Source of the DNA: Pseudomonas hefeiensis
GTDB lineage: Bacteria; Pseudomonadota; Gammaproteobacteria; Pseudomonadales; Pseudomonadaceae
Length of the DNA stretch: 64,000 nucleotides
Assembly (NCBI RefSeq): GCF_030687835.1
Contig: NZ_CP117449.1
Span: forward strand, 5,647,001 to 5,711,000
Reading direction: 5' to 3'
This document shows, one piece after another, positions 9,501 through 19,154 of the stretch (positions within the stretch are counted from its first letter, which is position 1; every line of letters starts with the position of its first letter). A program made the translations under genes and the position numbers. The notes below the pieces were generated by a model. It was not told the DNA's origin and did no database searches. It was given only the letters and a program-made list of their open reading frames with translations.

Positions 9501-11168
9501 CAGGCGAAAGTTCGCCGCGCCACGGTCGATGAGAATTTCCTTGGTGGTCTTGACCCGATACGCCGCGCCATCGCTGGCAAACACAGTGAGTGTATAGCGG
9601 CTCGGCTTGTCGGCGGCCGGCAGCTCGAGGCTGGCGTTGCCCTTGGCATCGGTGGTCACTTCACTGCTGGTCAATTCCACCGGGAATTGCCCCAGGTATT
9701 GCAGCTCGTTATCCACCATCGACAGTTGCTGGGCCCGCAGGCTCAGGCTCACCTTGGCGTTGGCCACCGGCTTGCCGTCCGGGTAGAGCAGCACGAGAGC
9801 GCCCTTGACCGGCTCGCCGGTGCGGTAATCCTGCTTGGCGAGGTTCAGCGCGATCTCGAAGTGCGGCTTGATGTATTCGGCCACGCGAAAGGCACTGCTG
9901 TAGAGCTGGTCCTTGTAGCTAAAGCGCAGCTCATACCCACCGGCCACGGCGTTTTCCGGCAGCTGGAAACGGCCCTGGGTACCGGCCTTGGAATCCAGTT
10001 TCAGGGCCAGGGTTTGCAATGCGGTGCCGGTGGCATCCAGCACGCTGACATTGACGTCGGCGGCTGTCGGCTGCACCGAGTCCCGGGCATTCTTGAATTC
10101 ACGGCCGACGATTTTCAGCGACACCCAATCCCCCGGCCGATACAGCGGCCGGTCGGTGAAGGCGAACAGCTTGGTGTCGTAGATTTCGCTGTCGTAGTAG
10201 AAGTTTTCCGAGACAAATACCCCGCCCTCCTCGTCCTCGCCGATGACGAACGAACGCTCCGGGCTGACGTGTTTGAGGCGTAGCAAGCCGTCTTCGTCGG
10301 TGGCGCCGCTGCTCATCACGCCAAGGCCGTCGGTCCACAGTACGTTGACCTTGGGCACCGAACGACCTTCGTGTTTACGTGCGGCCCAGACCAGCAGCTC
10401 GTCCCCGGCGATCTTGCTCACCGCCACGGTGTTGGAAACAAAGACCATGGTGGTGGCCCGGTATTTACCGATCAGCGCTTCGACCAGATACAGCCCCGGC
10501 TTCAACTGGCCCAGCGGCACGTAGACGTTGCCTGGCGCGACGCTGATGAACGCACTCGACGAACCCGCCAGGTTGACCCCCGCTGGCGGCTGGATCGGCT
10601 TGGCCTGCCAGAGCGGATAACGGAACTGGCTGACCACCGGCAGACCCGGAATCAAGGCGAATTGTGGTTGCGCGTCGTACGGCGTCGGCGCGGCGATGGC
10701 GCTGCCCATTTTCAGTTCCGGCACTTGCTCGGTGACTTGCTGGCGCGACTCGTAGGAAAACGCCCGCTGCATCACCCGACGGGATTTGCGGTACCAGTTG
10801 TCCCACAGGTACGCCAGGGTGTTCGACAGCCCTTCGCCCTTGAACTGACCATCGCTGACCACCCGGTGCAGGTTCTTCTGGCGTTTGAGGAAATCCAACG
10901 GTTTTTCGATGCGATAAACGCGGATATCGGCACCGCCGTACGGCTCCATGCGGAATTTCCGATAATCGCGACCCGGCGCTTCGAGGCGGACCATGGCTTG
11001 CTCATCACTGGCAAAACTGCTGTCGGCCAGCAGGAAGAAGCTTTCACCGGCCAACGGCGTGTAGCCGCTGGGCTCCACGGTGTCTTCGGCATGAACGATC
11101 GGCGCCAGCAACAGGGCCAACAGCAGGGGCAATTTTGAACACAAGCGCAGCATGCGGGCACCGGTCAT
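6600..11168 (-). CDS. yfaS: Alpha-2-macroglobulin family protein YfaS
   Basis: A 1522-aa exported protein with a signal peptide ([21 protein letters not shown]) and the MG-domain architecture of bacterial alpha-2-macroglobulins: macroglobulin domains, bait-like stretch, and the A2M core with [15 protein letters not shown]. Bacterial A2Ms are thought to trap foreign proteases in the periplasm. The position of the reactive thioester (CLEQ in YfhM-type proteins) reads GGVEQ at 1062-1066, so the thioester Cys is absent, as in the YfaS branch. The ATG at 11168 overlaps the yfaT stop (ATGA). Length matches intact enterobacterial YfaS; no break is seen. Confidence 0.92.
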   Translation of the reverse strand: MTGARMLRLCSKLPLLLALLLAPIVHAEDTVEPSGYTPLAGESFFLLADSSFASDEQAMVRLEAPGRDYRKFRMEPYGGADIRVYRIEKPLDFLKRQKNLHRVVSDGQFKGEGLSNTLAYLWDNWYRKSRRVMQRAFSYESRQQVTEQVPELKMGSAIAAPTPYDAQPQFALIPGLPVVSQFRYPLWQAKPIQPPAGVNLAGSSSAFISVAPGNVYVPLGQLKPGLYLVEALIGKYRATTMVFVSNTVAVSKIAGDELLVWAARKHEGRSVPKVNVLWTDGLGVMSSGATDEDGLLRLKHVSPERSFVIGEDEEGGVFVSENFYYDSEIYDTKLFAFTDRPLYRPGDWVSLKIVGREFKNARDSVQPTAADVNVSVLDATGTALQTLALKLDSKAGTQGRFQLPENAVAGGYELRFSYKDQLYSSAFRVAEYIKPHFEIALNLAKQDYRTGEPVKGALVLLYPDGKPVANAKVSLSLRAQQLSMVDNELQYLGQFPVELTSSEVTTDAKGNASLELPAADKPSRYTLTVFASDGAAYRVKTTKEILIDRGAANFRLSAPQRFSAAGEDVSFSYTNEGGNAQSNAVTPGSYAWVRLEDQTTGEGKLTAQDKGFSLTFERPGTYNLTLKDDHGRVIGATGHSVTGEGIKAVPGTVEIVLDKAQYKTGDEALALITFPEPVSDALLSLERDKVEATALLSKGGDWLKMEKLSDTQYRARIPVKEAFAPNLTFSVLYTKGGQYSFQNAGIKVVAPQIDVAIVTDKTTYQPGDTVTVDLSTQFVGKAIPAHLTVSVVDEMVYALQPEVAPTIDQFFYHPRRNNVRTSASLSFISYDVALPGSPGAPGKANRSERGVKVLERPRREDVDTAAWQPELVTDANGKARFTFKMPDSLTRWRITARAIADDGQVGQKKQFIGSEKPLYLKWSGPTRFRSGDKPQMGLFAFSQSEKPLKAELLIRYAGTEQRVVADLKHGINYVALPSLELNNGDLNVQLQVNGETQDTLAVQLNTIGNGWQVTQSQRLDVASGDTPLSLPLDASDIRLRLDDSPQALFRSALDDLLSYPYGGVEQTASRLLPLSIAYPTLAANPQIRDRLRLIMQNSRLRLVQMAGPAASFTWWGQVGEPDAFLTAYAYYADWHASKALDLSLPPEHWQRVLEVYAKQAGDTPLLQRALILSFAKQMQLPVNTLLSGLMDDLAKAGEGSALSVMDSGEDSLVMNAPDSALGLASARMLTASLARQVKVPLPEAFSNQLDAAQQQLDVSSQPFVEALSLSLQSFDQARAKALLERLLPQQSTLERALALTWLQRSIEQAAPAVALTPGEGWKARKGVTGETYWQWQGAQQPTLLSLSGAEERPLQAALSYQSQQAPAAPMAVTITRRLSRLVPGDQAFTFKLEAVGSKPLSSDSLYLDEVIINSKASTPLRYGMLEVPLPPGADVERTTWGIQLLGKAGSEPTSLEKARFEPGQMGYAVPLDALSGELRLRHLVRFSQKGEFTLPPVRFTQVYAPQHQAREQKPALGQVTVN

Positions 11169-11824
11169 TGGGAGAGAAAGTTGAGTCGATAGACGCCGAT
11201 GAAGTTGGGGTTCGCTGCGTCGGGTATCCATCGGGTGTCCTTCCAGTTCATGAGTTGCTGCAGGCTTGCCGAGCGCATGCCGTTGTCGGTTGGGGTGGTG
11301 GTGCCAGTGTGATAGGCGATGTTGCGGCCCATCCAGATCATCAGGTGCTGGTCATCGCCTTGATCGAAGAACATCAGATCGCCTGGGCGGGCTTGGGTGA
11401 CGTCACGGCTCACCAGGTGGCTGTTGAACTGGATCAGCTTGATGGCGTTAACGTAGGGCCCGACCTTGCCGCCGCCCTGTTGCCATTGCTGGGCCAGACG
11501 TCGTTGGGCGTCGCTCAGCTCAAGCTCTGGCGGCAGGTAGCGATTGGACAGGCCATTGCTGCGCAACCATTTCTGGTCATGGACCTTCAGCGCTTCATTG
11601 GCCGCAAAGCGCACCAGCCCGGCGCAGTCCTGCTGGTACCAGCGCGGGCTCGGGCCTTTGGTCAGTTGTTCCTGGGCAATACGCACGAACCAGGCACGAA
11701 AGACCTTCGATTGCTGCACATCCAGCGAGGGTGCCTGAGCGGCAAACGCCTGCCCGCCCAGCAGCAGCGCCAGCATCAACACCCATACCGGGCGGCGGAT
11801 CGACCCGGTCACAGCGCTTTCCAT
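11165..11824 (-). CDS. yfaT: DUF1175 protein YfaT, NlpC/P60-like
   Basis: A 219-aa exported protein (hydrophobic signal about 11-29). The segment [10 protein letters not shown] places a Cys at 67 and PGDLMFFDQ ... HLMIWMG places a His at 160, the Cys-His layout of NlpC/P60 cell-wall amidases; a further His follows in AYHTG. DUF1175 is uncharacterised; amidase activity is inferred. A GTG at 11839 is an alternative start. It overlaps the DUF2138 gene upstream and, by ATGA, yfaS downstream, so all are co-translated. Confidence 0.82.
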   Translation of the reverse strand: MESAVTGSIRRPVWVLMLALLLGGQAFAAQAPSLDVQQSKVFRAWFVRIAQEQLTKGPSPRWYQQDCAGLVRFAANEALKVHDQKWLRSNGLSNRYLPPELELSDAQRRLAQQWQQGGGKVGPYVNAIKLIQFNSHLVSRDVTQARPGDLMFFDQGDDQHLMIWMGRNIAYHTGTTTPTDNGMRSASLQQLMNWKDTRWIPDAANPNFIGVYRLNFLSQ

Positions 11825-13518
11825 TCCAGTGGCAACCACTGCCAGGGGCCGTCCGGCTCGCTGCCTTCGGGCAATGTCAGGGCGTATTTACCGTAGCCGC
11901 CAAGGGTGCGCAGCTTCGGAATCAGGTAGGTTTGCGCGGCGTTGTAGAACACCGGTTCCATGTCCTGGGGCAAGCTGTCGAGGGTTTCGCGCTGCATCAG
12001 TTGCGCCATGGCATCCGGACCGAAGTAGACCGGCATCAACAGGTCCTTGGGCACCACGTCGGCCATGGGCGGGAAGCGCTTGTCGAGGGTGCCGAGGGCC
12101 TTGTCCAGCAGTTTGTCGTCGAGGGAAAACAGCAGGGTCGAACCGTGCCGCGCCAGGCTGACTTGCATGAACGCCTTGCCGGTGATCGCCTCCGGCTGCG
12201 CGGCGTCCTTGGCCGGGTAAGGGCCGAAGTTGGAGCTGACCTGGCGTTGCCAGCGGTGCATCGGGCCTTCCTGTGTTTCAACCACAGGAAACGCATGTTC
12301 GGCCACGTTGTTTTCGTAGGCGCCCACCATCGAACCGAACAGGTTGCCCAGGTCGGCATCGAGCTGGCCGCCGTCATCGTTCAGGTTCGCCACCAGCAGT
12401 GGCGTGTACAGCCGCGAATCGGCGTACCAGCACAGCCCCGCCGCGCCGGCCATGTGCTCGATCATGGCCTGGGCCGCGTTGTCGTCGGCACCGAGTTTCA
12501 CCAGCAATGGCTTCTGTTGTTCAGCCGCCAGGGGCAAGGCGACGCAGGCGCTGGCGCCCATGGGCATGGCTTGCCAGATGGGCTTGAAGTCGAAGTCTGG
12601 TTGGTTCTCCAACTCGTCCATGGCCAGGAAGCTGTGCCAGCCGTTGTCGTCCATGTCGAAACGCAACCCGGCGAAGTTCGGGATGAAACGCTGATAGCCC
12701 ATGGCGAGCACGCTGGCATTGACCGAGATGCGTTGCTTGACCTCAGGCCCCTTGGGCAGCAGGCCAAAGGCTTCGGGGAAGAGTTTTTCACCGGCCAGCA
12801 GCGCTTCGAGGGCCTGGGTCGAGACCATGCCGGGTTCGTCGGTGGAACCACTTCCCAGGTCGTAGAGCCTGGTCGGGTTGGACAACACCACCAGCTTATC
12901 GCCATGGGAAGCGAACACCAGGGCTTTGCTGGCGTTATAGGTGAGTTGATAGACCGGCACCACGTCGCCGGCCACTTTCATCTCACCGAGCTGGCTGAGC
13001 TGTGAATCATCCAGCGCCACTTTTGCCAGCGGCTCCAGGACCTTGGCCAGGCCACCACGATCCATCACCAGCAAAAAATCCCTGAGCCGCCCGTCGGCGC
13101 CGCGCCATAGCGCTACATCGGCTGGCTGGTCGAAAAGCTGCTCGATCAGGCTGTCCTGCAGTTTGAGGTCATGCTCGTAGATGATCCGTCGCAGGCTACC
13201 GACCAGCCCGAGGCGGTCGGCATGGGTTTGGTAATAGAAGACGAAATCTTCGGTGAGCGTGGCCTTGAGGAACGGCACCGCCAGCAAGTCCTTGGGCAAC
13301 TGGCTCAGGGAGTGGGCCTCGAGCAGGCCATCGGGGCGGCTCAGACCGAGCTTTTCCAGCGCCAGTGCCAGGGGCGGCGCCTTGGGCTTGGTCATGAACC
13401 AACCCAGTCCGGCGGCGACACCGGCCACCAGGCACAGCCCGATCAGCAACGCCGGCCAGCGGCGCACAGGTTTGGCAACAGGAGTCGGCGCGGTCGGGGA
13501 AGCAGTGTTGTCGCTCAT
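11809..13518 (-). CDS. yfaA: DUF2138 family protein (YfaA-like), membrane-anchored
   Basis: A 569-aa protein with a short cytosolic N-terminus, one TM anchor (about 21-43, [21 protein letters not shown]) and a large periplasmic part ending with WLPLEWKAL. It matches DUF2138/YfaA by neighbourhood and by length. No catalytic motif is recognised. Second gene of the operon, 35 bp after the DUF2135 copy 2 stop and overlapping yfaT. I chose the ATG at 13518 over a TTG at 13524. The anchor would hold a periplasmic domain near the other exported Yfa proteins. Confidence 0.82.
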   Translation of the reverse strand: MSDNTASPTAPTPVAKPVRRWPALLIGLCLVAGVAAGLGWFMTKPKAPPLALALEKLGLSRPDGLLEAHSLSQLPKDLLAVPFLKATLTEDFVFYYQTHADRLGLVGSLRRIIYEHDLKLQDSLIEQLFDQPADVALWRGADGRLRDFLLVMDRGGLAKVLEPLAKVALDDSQLSQLGEMKVAGDVVPVYQLTYNASKALVFASHGDKLVVLSNPTRLYDLGSGSTDEPGMVSTQALEALLAGEKLFPEAFGLLPKGPEVKQRISVNASVLAMGYQRFIPNFAGLRFDMDDNGWHSFLAMDELENQPDFDFKPIWQAMPMGASACVALPLAAEQQKPLLVKLGADDNAAQAMIEHMAGAAGLCWYADSRLYTPLLVANLNDDGGQLDADLGNLFGSMVGAYENNVAEHAFPVVETQEGPMHRWQRQVSSNFGPYPAKDAAQPEAITGKAFMQVSLARHGSTLLFSLDDKLLDKALGTLDKRFPPMADVVPKDLLMPVYFGPDAMAQLMQRETLDSLPQDMEPVFYNAAQTYLIPKLRTLGGYGKYALTLPEGSEPDGPWQWLPLEWKAL

Positions 13519-13553
13519 ATTCAAAAGGGCCTATTGATCGGTGGAGCGCTTAC

Positions 13554-14342
13554 TTAGTAGTTGAACGTCTTGACCAACAACAGATCGCCGATGGCGCGCA
13601 GGGGCACGACAAAGGTTTCGCGTTTTTCATCGACGGTGTTTTCGTTGAGCACCAGGTTGATCTGCGAGGTGATCACCTCGTTCTGGTTGCTGGTTTCTTC
13701 AAAGTTGTAGCCACCGTTGCCGTAGTTGCCCCAGTAGTTCACGTAGACCAGGTAGGTGCCGTGCATCGGCGCGGTCATGGTGAACATCTCGGGACCGGGG
13801 CCATCGACGCCATCAGGGTCGAGGCCGCCGCCGTTGCTCAACGCCGGCCGGCCGAAGAACGCATGCTGACCGTCGGGGGTGACGATGTGCAGATCCAGCT
13901 CGGCCTTGGGATCGTCCCAGCCCAGCACCACGCGGATCTGCGCCGGGGTTCGCTGATTGTTGGCTTCATAGAACTGCACGCGCTTGAGGGACTGGCCTGC
14001 GGAGCTGCGCACTTCGACGCTGTTGGAGCCAGCGCCAAAGGCATACGGCCGGGCGAAACGCCCTTCATCGTCGGTATAAAGATTCAGAGGATTGCCGTTG
14101 ACCGCCAGGCTGTGGGGCGCTCGGGCCGTACCCATGGCCTTGAGCCGGCCCTCGATCATCGTGCGATTGCGCTGCACGCCTCGGTCGATGGGTGGCGTGG
14201 GATAGGCCACGCGCGGGTGTTCAGTACGATCGAGCAAGCCGCTGTAGCGCCAGCCGCCCACCGGTTCCGACAGCTCGGCCGCAGGCTCGGCCCACGCCAG
14301 TGGCGCGCCCGCCAGCACGATCAACAATGAAAGAAAACGCAT
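13554..14342 (-). CDS. DUF2135 family periplasmic protein, copy 2
   Basis: A 262-aa exported protein with signal peptide MRFLSLLIVLAGAPLAWA. The ATG at 14342 has a strong GGAGG 7 bases upstream, better than an in-frame start at 14369. C-terminal half has VVLGWDDPKAELDLHIV and YLVYVNYWGNYGNGG, matching copy 1 at the far end of the operon. First gene of the yfa operon; E. coli has one DUF2135 gene, so a duplication has put a related protein at both ends. Function unknown; possibly a sugar- or peptidoglycan-binding partner. Confidence 0.85.
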   Translation of the reverse strand: MRFLSLLIVLAGAPLAWAEPAAELSEPVGGWRYSGLLDRTEHPRVAYPTPPIDRGVQRNRTMIEGRLKAMGTARAPHSLAVNGNPLNLYTDDEGRFARPYAFGAGSNSVEVRSSAGQSLKRVQFYEANNQRTPAQIRVVLGWDDPKAELDLHIVTPDGQHAFFGRPALSNGGGLDPDGVDGPGPEMFTMTAPMHGTYLVYVNYWGNYGNGGYNFEETSNQNEVITSQINLVLNENTVDEKRETFVVPLRAIGDLLLVKTFNY

Positions 14343-14529
14343 GTATGCCTCCTGCCATGCATGACGCAACCCGGCGCCCTTCCTCGGCGCTGCCTGTCAT
14401 TATTCGGGTTACGTCTGAAGGCCCCGCCACAAGGGGCCCATAGATGCCGCGAAGGTTAGCGATTCGGCGGATTATTCACAATCAGGGAACGCGCGATTCT
14501 GTGTGGGAAATCACGTACTGAGGAGTGCG

Positions 14530-14592
14530 TGAGCCGATTAGCATGGTTATTCGGCTCACGAAATGAGCCGAATAGCGTTATTATTCGGCTCA
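14530..14592 (+). promoter_or_regulatory. Two tandem 29-bp palindromes before the fic gene (candidate operator)
   Basis: Half-sites TGAGCCGATTA (14530-14540), TTATTCGGCTCA (14547-14558), TGAGCCGAATA (14564-14574) and TTATTCGGCTCA (14581-14592) form two palindromes of identical 29-bp span, 34 bp apart, ending 19 bp before the Fic start codon. The Fic protein ends in a winged-helix-like segment, so autoregulation at these sites is a plausible reading. Confidence 0.6.
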
Positions 14593-14611
14593 TTCAACCT
14601 TGGACAGGCTT

Positions 14612-15748
14612 ATGGCACCTCACTGGATCTGGCAGCAGCCCGACTGGCCCGGTTTTCGCTGGCAGGCAGATGCGTTGGCGCCGCTGCTGCGCGAATGCGT
14701 GCAAACTCAGGGTCAACTGCTTGGCATGACTGGCGCGGTGACCGCCTCGCTCAGTGCCCAGAATGAACTGGATGCCCTTCTGCAAAACATCGTGACCTCT
14801 TCGGCCATTGAAGGAGAGCAGTTGAATGTGGGCTCGGTCCGCTCGTCTCTGGCACGACGCCTGGGCCTCGAGCAAGCCGGCGAAAACCCTGTCAGCCCGC
14901 GCAGTGAAGGCTTGGCGAACCTGTTGCTGGACGCCACCCGGCACTTCAATCAACCACTGACTGTCGAGCGATTGCTGGAATGGCACAAGTGGCTTTTTCC
15001 TGATCAGACAGGCGACCTTGCCCATCGTGAGATCCGCGTGGGTTCGCTGCGCGGCGATGATCCTATGCAGGTGGTCTCAGGCAGGCTGGACCGTCCCACC
15101 GTTCACTTCCAAGCGCCACCTCGCCAGGGTCTTGAGCACCAGTTGCAAGCATTCATCGACTGGTTCGAGTCCAGCCGCCATCAAGCCGAGTTCGATCCAT
15201 TGCTACGCGCCGGCATCGCTCATTTCTGGTTTGTCACCTTGCATCCATTCGACGATGGCAATGGTCGCCTGACTCGCACGCTTACCGATCTGGCACTGGC
15301 CCAAGGAGAAGCTCAGGCGATCCGTTTCTACGCCATGTCCGTAAGCATCCTGGACGACCGCGCTGGCTATTACCGGATCCTTGAAAGCAGCCAAAAAGCG
15401 ACACTGGACATCACTGACTGGCTAACCTGGTTTCTGCAAACCCTGTCGCGCAGCCTGCACAAAGCGATGACGCAGATCGAAAGTGTATTGGGCAAGACAC
15501 GGTTCTGGCAGGCTCATCGAGCCTCAGCATTCACGCCCGAACAGACCAAAGTGCTGAACCGGTTGCTCGATGGTGGTGAACGCGGTTTTGAGCACGGCAT
15601 CAGCGCAGCTCAATATCAGACCGTGGCCAAGGTCTCCAAGGCAACGGCAACGCGGCACCTTGCAGAGTTGCGGGAAAAAGGTTGTCTGGAGCGATTGCCC
15701 GGCGGGGGGCGCAGTACCCGGTACCGAATCCATTACCCAGCTGACTGA
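14612..15748 (+). CDS. Fic family protein, class II auto-inhibited, with DUF4172 and C-terminal wHTH
   Basis: A 378-aa protein. The N-terminus (HWIWQQPDWPGFRW) is the DUF4172 type. S63-S-A-I-E67-G68 fits the class II inhibitory motif [S/T]xxxE[G/N], whose Glu blocks ATP. The catalytic Fic motif HPFDDGNGRLTR begins at H211. Fic enzymes usually transfer AMP from ATP to target proteins. The C-terminus (KVSKATATRHLAELREKG, about 329-346) resembles a winged helix. The ATG at 14612 is preferred to a TTG at 14600. The gene stands alone, and the palindromes upstream suggest self-control. The target is unknown. Confidence 0.92.
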   Translation: MAPHWIWQQPDWPGFRWQADALAPLLRECVQTQGQLLGMTGAVTASLSAQNELDALLQNIVTSSAIEGEQLNVGSVRSSLARRLGLEQAGENPVSPRSEGLANLLLDATRHFNQPLTVERLLEWHKWLFPDQTGDLAHREIRVGSLRGDDPMQVVSGRLDRPTVHFQAPPRQGLEHQLQAFIDWFESSRHQAEFDPLLRAGIAHFWFVTLHPFDDGNGRLTRTLTDLALAQGEAQAIRFYAMSVSILDDRAGYYRILESSQKATLDITDWLTWFLQTLSRSLHKAMTQIESVLGKTRFWQAHRASAFTPEQTKVLNRLLDGGERGFEHGISAAQYQTVAKVSKATATRHLAELREKGCLERLPGGGRSTRYRIHYPAD

Positions 15749-15873
15749 ATACCCCATAGCACCCTCGCCACCAAACGATGCCTCACAGGCCGCGCTGGTC
15801 CTGCTCTGATTTGCCCCAATACCCCATGTCTGCTAGTGTCGCGCCCGTTTAACAGTCAACCGGAATCGCCGCC

Positions 15874-16116
15874 ATGGCCCGCAAAAAAGCTGCACTGGAC
15901 TTCGAACAATCGCTGGCCGACCTGCAAACGCTGGTCGAGCGGCTGGAGAACGGCGAGTTGTCGCTGGAAGACTCGCTGACCGCCTTCGAGCAGGGTATCG
16001 GCTTGACTCGCGACTGCCAGGCGGCGCTGGCCCAGGCCGAGCAAAAGGTGCAATTGTTGCTCGAGCGCGATGGTGAGCTGACCGAAGAGCCTTTCGACGC
16101 GGACCAGCCTGAATGA
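15874..16116 (+). CDS. xseB: Exodeoxyribonuclease VII small subunit
   Basis: An 80-aa acidic helical protein ([20 protein letters not shown] ... [13 protein letters not shown]), the XseB signature. With XseA, encoded elsewhere, it forms ExoVII, which degrades single-stranded DNA from both ends. Start ATG at 15874. The stop overlaps the ispA start by 4 bp (ATGA), and the order xseB-ispA-dxs is the standard gamma-proteobacterial isoprenoid operon. Confidence 0.96.
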   Translation: MARKKAALDFEQSLADLQTLVERLENGELSLEDSLTAFEQGIGLTRDCQAALAQAEQKVQLLLERDGELTEEPFDADQPE

Positions 16117-17000
16117 TCGGCGCCTATCAGGCCGGCAGCCAGGCCCGGGTCAACGCGGCGCTGGATACCCTGTTCACCGCCCCAGGTCCTGAGCTGGCGC
16201 GTTTGTACGAGGCCATGCGCTACAGCGTGATGAACGGCGGCAAGCGTGTGCGTCCGCTGCTGGCTTATGCGGCGTGCGAAGCCTTGGGCGGTGCGCCTGA
16301 ACAGGCCAATGGCGCGGCCTGTGCGGTGGAACTGATCCACGCGTATTCGCTGGTCCATGATGATTTGCCGGCCATGGACGACGACGATTTGCGTCGCGGT
16401 CAACCCACCACCCACAAGAAATTCGACGAAGCCTGCGCGATCCTGGCCGGTGACGGCTTGCAAAGCCTGGCCTTCAGCGCCCTGCTGGAGCCGGCGCTGA
16501 ACGATTGCCCGGCACAGATTCGCCTGGACATGGTCAGCGCCCTGGCGCTGGCGGCCGGTCCGGCCGGGATGGTCGGCGGCCAGGCCATTGACCTCGGCTC
16601 GGTGGGCCTCAAGCTGGATCAGAGCGCACTGGAATACATGCATCGGCACAAGACCGGCGCCTTGATCGAGGCCAGCGTCAAACTCGGTGCCCTGGCCAGC
16701 GGCAGGGCCACGCCTGACCAACTGCAAGCCTTGCAGACCTACGCCCGGGCCATTGGCCTGGCGTTTCAGGTGCAGGACGACATACTCGACGTCGAAAGCG
16801 ATACCCAGACCCTGGGCAAACGCCAGGGCGCCGATATCGCTCGCGACAAACCGACCTACCCGGCCCTGCTCGGCCTCGACGCCGCCAAGGCCTATGCCCT
16901 GGAGTTGCGCGACCAGGCCCTGAGCGCGCTGCGACCCTTTGACGCGGCAGCCGAACCGTTGCGCGAGCTGGCGCGATATATCGTCGAACGCCGCAGCTGA
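16113..17000 (+). CDS. ispA: Farnesyl diphosphate synthase (polyprenyl synthetase)
   Basis: A 295-aa trans-prenyltransferase that condenses IPP with DMAPP and GPP to give C15 farnesyl diphosphate. Visible motifs: NGGKRVRP (41-48), first Asp-rich motif [10 protein letters not shown] (83-92, the two extra residues typical of bacterial FPPS) and second motif DDILD (222-226). Length fits IspA (about 295-299). Translationally coupled to xseB; dxs follows after 104 bp. No anomalies. Confidence 0.96.
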   Translation: MIGAYQAGSQARVNAALDTLFTAPGPELARLYEAMRYSVMNGGKRVRPLLAYAACEALGGAPEQANGAACAVELIHAYSLVHDDLPAMDDDDLRRGQPTTHKKFDEACAILAGDGLQSLAFSALLEPALNDCPAQIRLDMVSALALAAGPAGMVGGQAIDLGSVGLKLDQSALEYMHRHKTGALIEASVKLGALASGRATPDQLQALQTYARAIGLAFQVQDDILDVESDTQTLGKRQGADIARDKPTYPALLGLDAAKAYALELRDQALSALRPFDAAAEPLRELARYIVERRS

Positions 17001-17104
17001 TACGGGTCAGACTGCGTATCGGCCAAGTTCCAGCCTACGCGTGGGCAGCTTGCGATGCATAAGGTAAACTGCCGCCTCTTTCTATACCTATAACGATTCG
17101 CCTG

Positions 17105-19006
17105 ATGCCCACGACGTTTCAAGAGATTCCCCGCAAACGCCCGACCACGCCGCTGCTGGACCGGGCCAACACGCCGGACGGCTTGCGTCGCCTGGGTGAA
17201 GCCGAGCTGGAAACCCTGGCCGATGAGTTGCGCCTGGAGCTGCTCTACACAGTCGGCCAGACCGGCGGACACTTCGGTGCCGGCCTTGGCGTCATCGAGC
17301 TGACGATCGCGCTGCATTACGTGTTCGACACTCCGGACGACCGGCTGGTGTGGGACGTCGGTCATCAGGCCTATCCGCATAAAATCCTCACTGGCCGTCG
17401 CGAGCGCATGGGCACGCTGCGCCAGAAGGACGGCGTGGCAGCGTTCCCACGGCGCTCCGAGAGCGAATACGACACTTTTGGTGTCGGCCATTCCAGCACC
17501 TCCATCAGCGCCGCCCTGGGCATGGCGATTGCCGCCGCCCGTCTGCAAAACAGCGAGCGCAAGGCGATTGCCGTGATCGGCGATGGCGCACTGACGGCAG
17601 GCATGGCTTTCGAGGCGCTGAACCACGCGCCGGAAGTCAATGCCAACATGCTGGTGATCCTCAACGACAACGACATGTCGATCTCCCGCAACGTCGGTGG
17701 GTTGTCCAACTACCTGGCGAAGATTCTTTCCAGCCGCACCTACGCCAGCATGCGCGAAGGCAGCAAGAAGGTGCTCTCGCGCCTGCCTGGCGCCTGGGAA
17801 ATCGCCCGCCGCACCGAGGAATACGCCAAGGGCATGCTGGTGCCCGGCACGCTGTTCGAAGAGCTGGGCTGGAACTACATCGGCCCCATCGACGGCCATG
17901 ACCTGCCCACACTGATCGCGACCCTGCGCAACATGCGCGATCTCAAAGGCCCACAGTTCCTGCACGTGGTGACCAAGAAAGGCAAAGGCTTCGCCCCGGC
18001 GGAAGTCGACCCGATCGGTTACCACGCCATCACCAAGCTCGAACCGGTGGATGCCCCGGCCGCCGCCCCGAAAAAGGCCGGCGGACCGAAATATTCAGCG
18101 GTGTTTGGCCAATGGCTGTGCGACATGGCCGCCGCTGACCCGCGTCTGGTGGGCATCACCCCGGCGATGAAGGAAGGCTCGGACCTGGTGGCCTTCAGCG
18201 AACGCTACCCGCAGCGCTACTTCGACGTGGCGATTGCCGAGCAGCACGCCGTCACCCTCGCCGCCGGCATGGCGTGCGAAGGCGCAAAACCGGTGGTGGC
18301 GATTTATTCGACCTTCCTGCAACGCGGCTACGACCAGCTTGTTCATGACGTCGCGGTGCAGAACCTCGATGTGCTGTTCGCCATCGACCGCGCAGGTTTG
18401 GTAGGCGAAGACGGCCCGACCCACGCCGGCAGCTTCGATCTTTCGTTCCTGCGCTGCATCCCTGGCATGCTGCTGATGACGCCGAGCGATGAAAACGAGT
18501 TGCGCAAAATGCTCACCACCGGGCACCTGTTCAATGGCCCGGCGGCGGTGCGCTACCCTCGCGGCAGCGGCCCGAACGCGACCATTGAAGCTGATCTTGA
18601 ACCGATCGAAATCGGCAAGGGCGTGATCCGCCGCCAGGGCAAGCAGACCGCCCTGCTGGTGTTTGGCGTACAACTGGCCGAGGCCCTGAAGGTCGCCGAA
18701 ACCCTGGACGCCACCGTGGTGGACATGCGTTTCGTCAAACCCCTGGACGAAACCCTGGTGCGCGAGATGGCCGGCAGTCACGAACTGCTGGTGACCGTTG
18801 AGGAAAACGCCATCATGGGCGGCGCCGGGGCGGCGGTCAGCGAATTCCTGGCCCGGGAAAACATCCTCAAGTCGGTGCTGCACCTGGGCCTGCCGGACAT
18901 CTACGTCGAACACGCCAAACCGGCGCAGATGCTGGCCGAATGCGGGCTGGACGAGGCCGGGATCGAAGGGGCGGTGCGCCAGCGGTTGCAACTGCTGGGC
19001 CGGTAA
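17105..19006 (+). CDS. dxs: 1-deoxy-D-xylulose-5-phosphate synthase
   Basis: A 633-aa thiamine-diphosphate enzyme that joins pyruvate and glyceraldehyde 3-phosphate, the first and flux-setting step of the MEP isoprenoid pathway, also feeding thiamine and pyridoxal. Visible: [13 protein letters not shown] near 87-99, the ThDP-binding segment GDGALTAGM at about 159-167 with a downstream NDNDMSIS, and the transketolase-like second half ([15 protein letters not shown], about 378-392). Length is typical. Third gene of xseB-ispA-dxs. A REPIN follows the stop. Confidence 0.97.
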   Translation: MPTTFQEIPRKRPTTPLLDRANTPDGLRRLGEAELETLADELRLELLYTVGQTGGHFGAGLGVIELTIALHYVFDTPDDRLVWDVGHQAYPHKILTGRRERMGTLRQKDGVAAFPRRSESEYDTFGVGHSSTSISAALGMAIAAARLQNSERKAIAVIGDGALTAGMAFEALNHAPEVNANMLVILNDNDMSISRNVGGLSNYLAKILSSRTYASMREGSKKVLSRLPGAWEIARRTEEYAKGMLVPGTLFEELGWNYIGPIDGHDLPTLIATLRNMRDLKGPQFLHVVTKKGKGFAPAEVDPIGYHAITKLEPVDAPAAAPKKAGGPKYSAVFGQWLCDMAAADPRLVGITPAMKEGSDLVAFSERYPQRYFDVAIAEQHAVTLAAGMACEGAKPVVAIYSTFLQRGYDQLVHDVAVQNLDVLFAIDRAGLVGEDGPTHAGSFDLSFLRCIPGMLLMTPSDENELRKMLTTGHLFNGPAAVRYPRGSGPNATIEADLEPIEIGKGVIRRQGKQTALLVFGVQLAEALKVAETLDATVVDMRFVKPLDETLVREMAGSHELLVTVEENAIMGGAGAAVSEFLARENILKSVLHLGLPDIYVEHAKPAQMLAECGLDEAGIEGAVRQRLQLLGR

Positions 19007-19025
19007 TTCAGACCGCACAAATCCC

Positions 19026-19118
19026 TTGTGGGAGCGAGCCTGCTCGCGATGGCGTAAGACCAGTCGATACCGACATTGACTGGCACACCGCTATCGCGAG
19101 CAGGCTCGCTCCCACACT
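19026..19118. repeat. REPIN (GTGGGAGCGAGCC family)
   Basis: Inverted copies at about 19028-19050 and 19092-19117 fill the gap between dxs and the BtuB-like gene. Only about 36 bp remain before the receptor start, leaving no room for a cobalamin riboswitch. Confidence 0.92.
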
Positions 19119-19154
19119 GGTTTTGGCGTGGAGCCAAATATTTTCGGAACATCC

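Noticed and set aside
8439..10283. A 614-codon plus-strand open frame opposite yfaS
   Set aside because: It is the antisense of the well-supported A2M gene, with low-complexity His/Arg/Gly-rich text and no recognisable domain; GC-rich codon use opens such frames.
16892..18025. A 377-codon minus-strand frame over ispA and dxs
   Set aside because: Antisense to two clear genes, without domain content.
19007..19154. Cobalamin riboswitch upstream of the BtuB-like gene
   Set aside because: The gap is filled by a REPIN and is too short; no B12-box sequence was seen.
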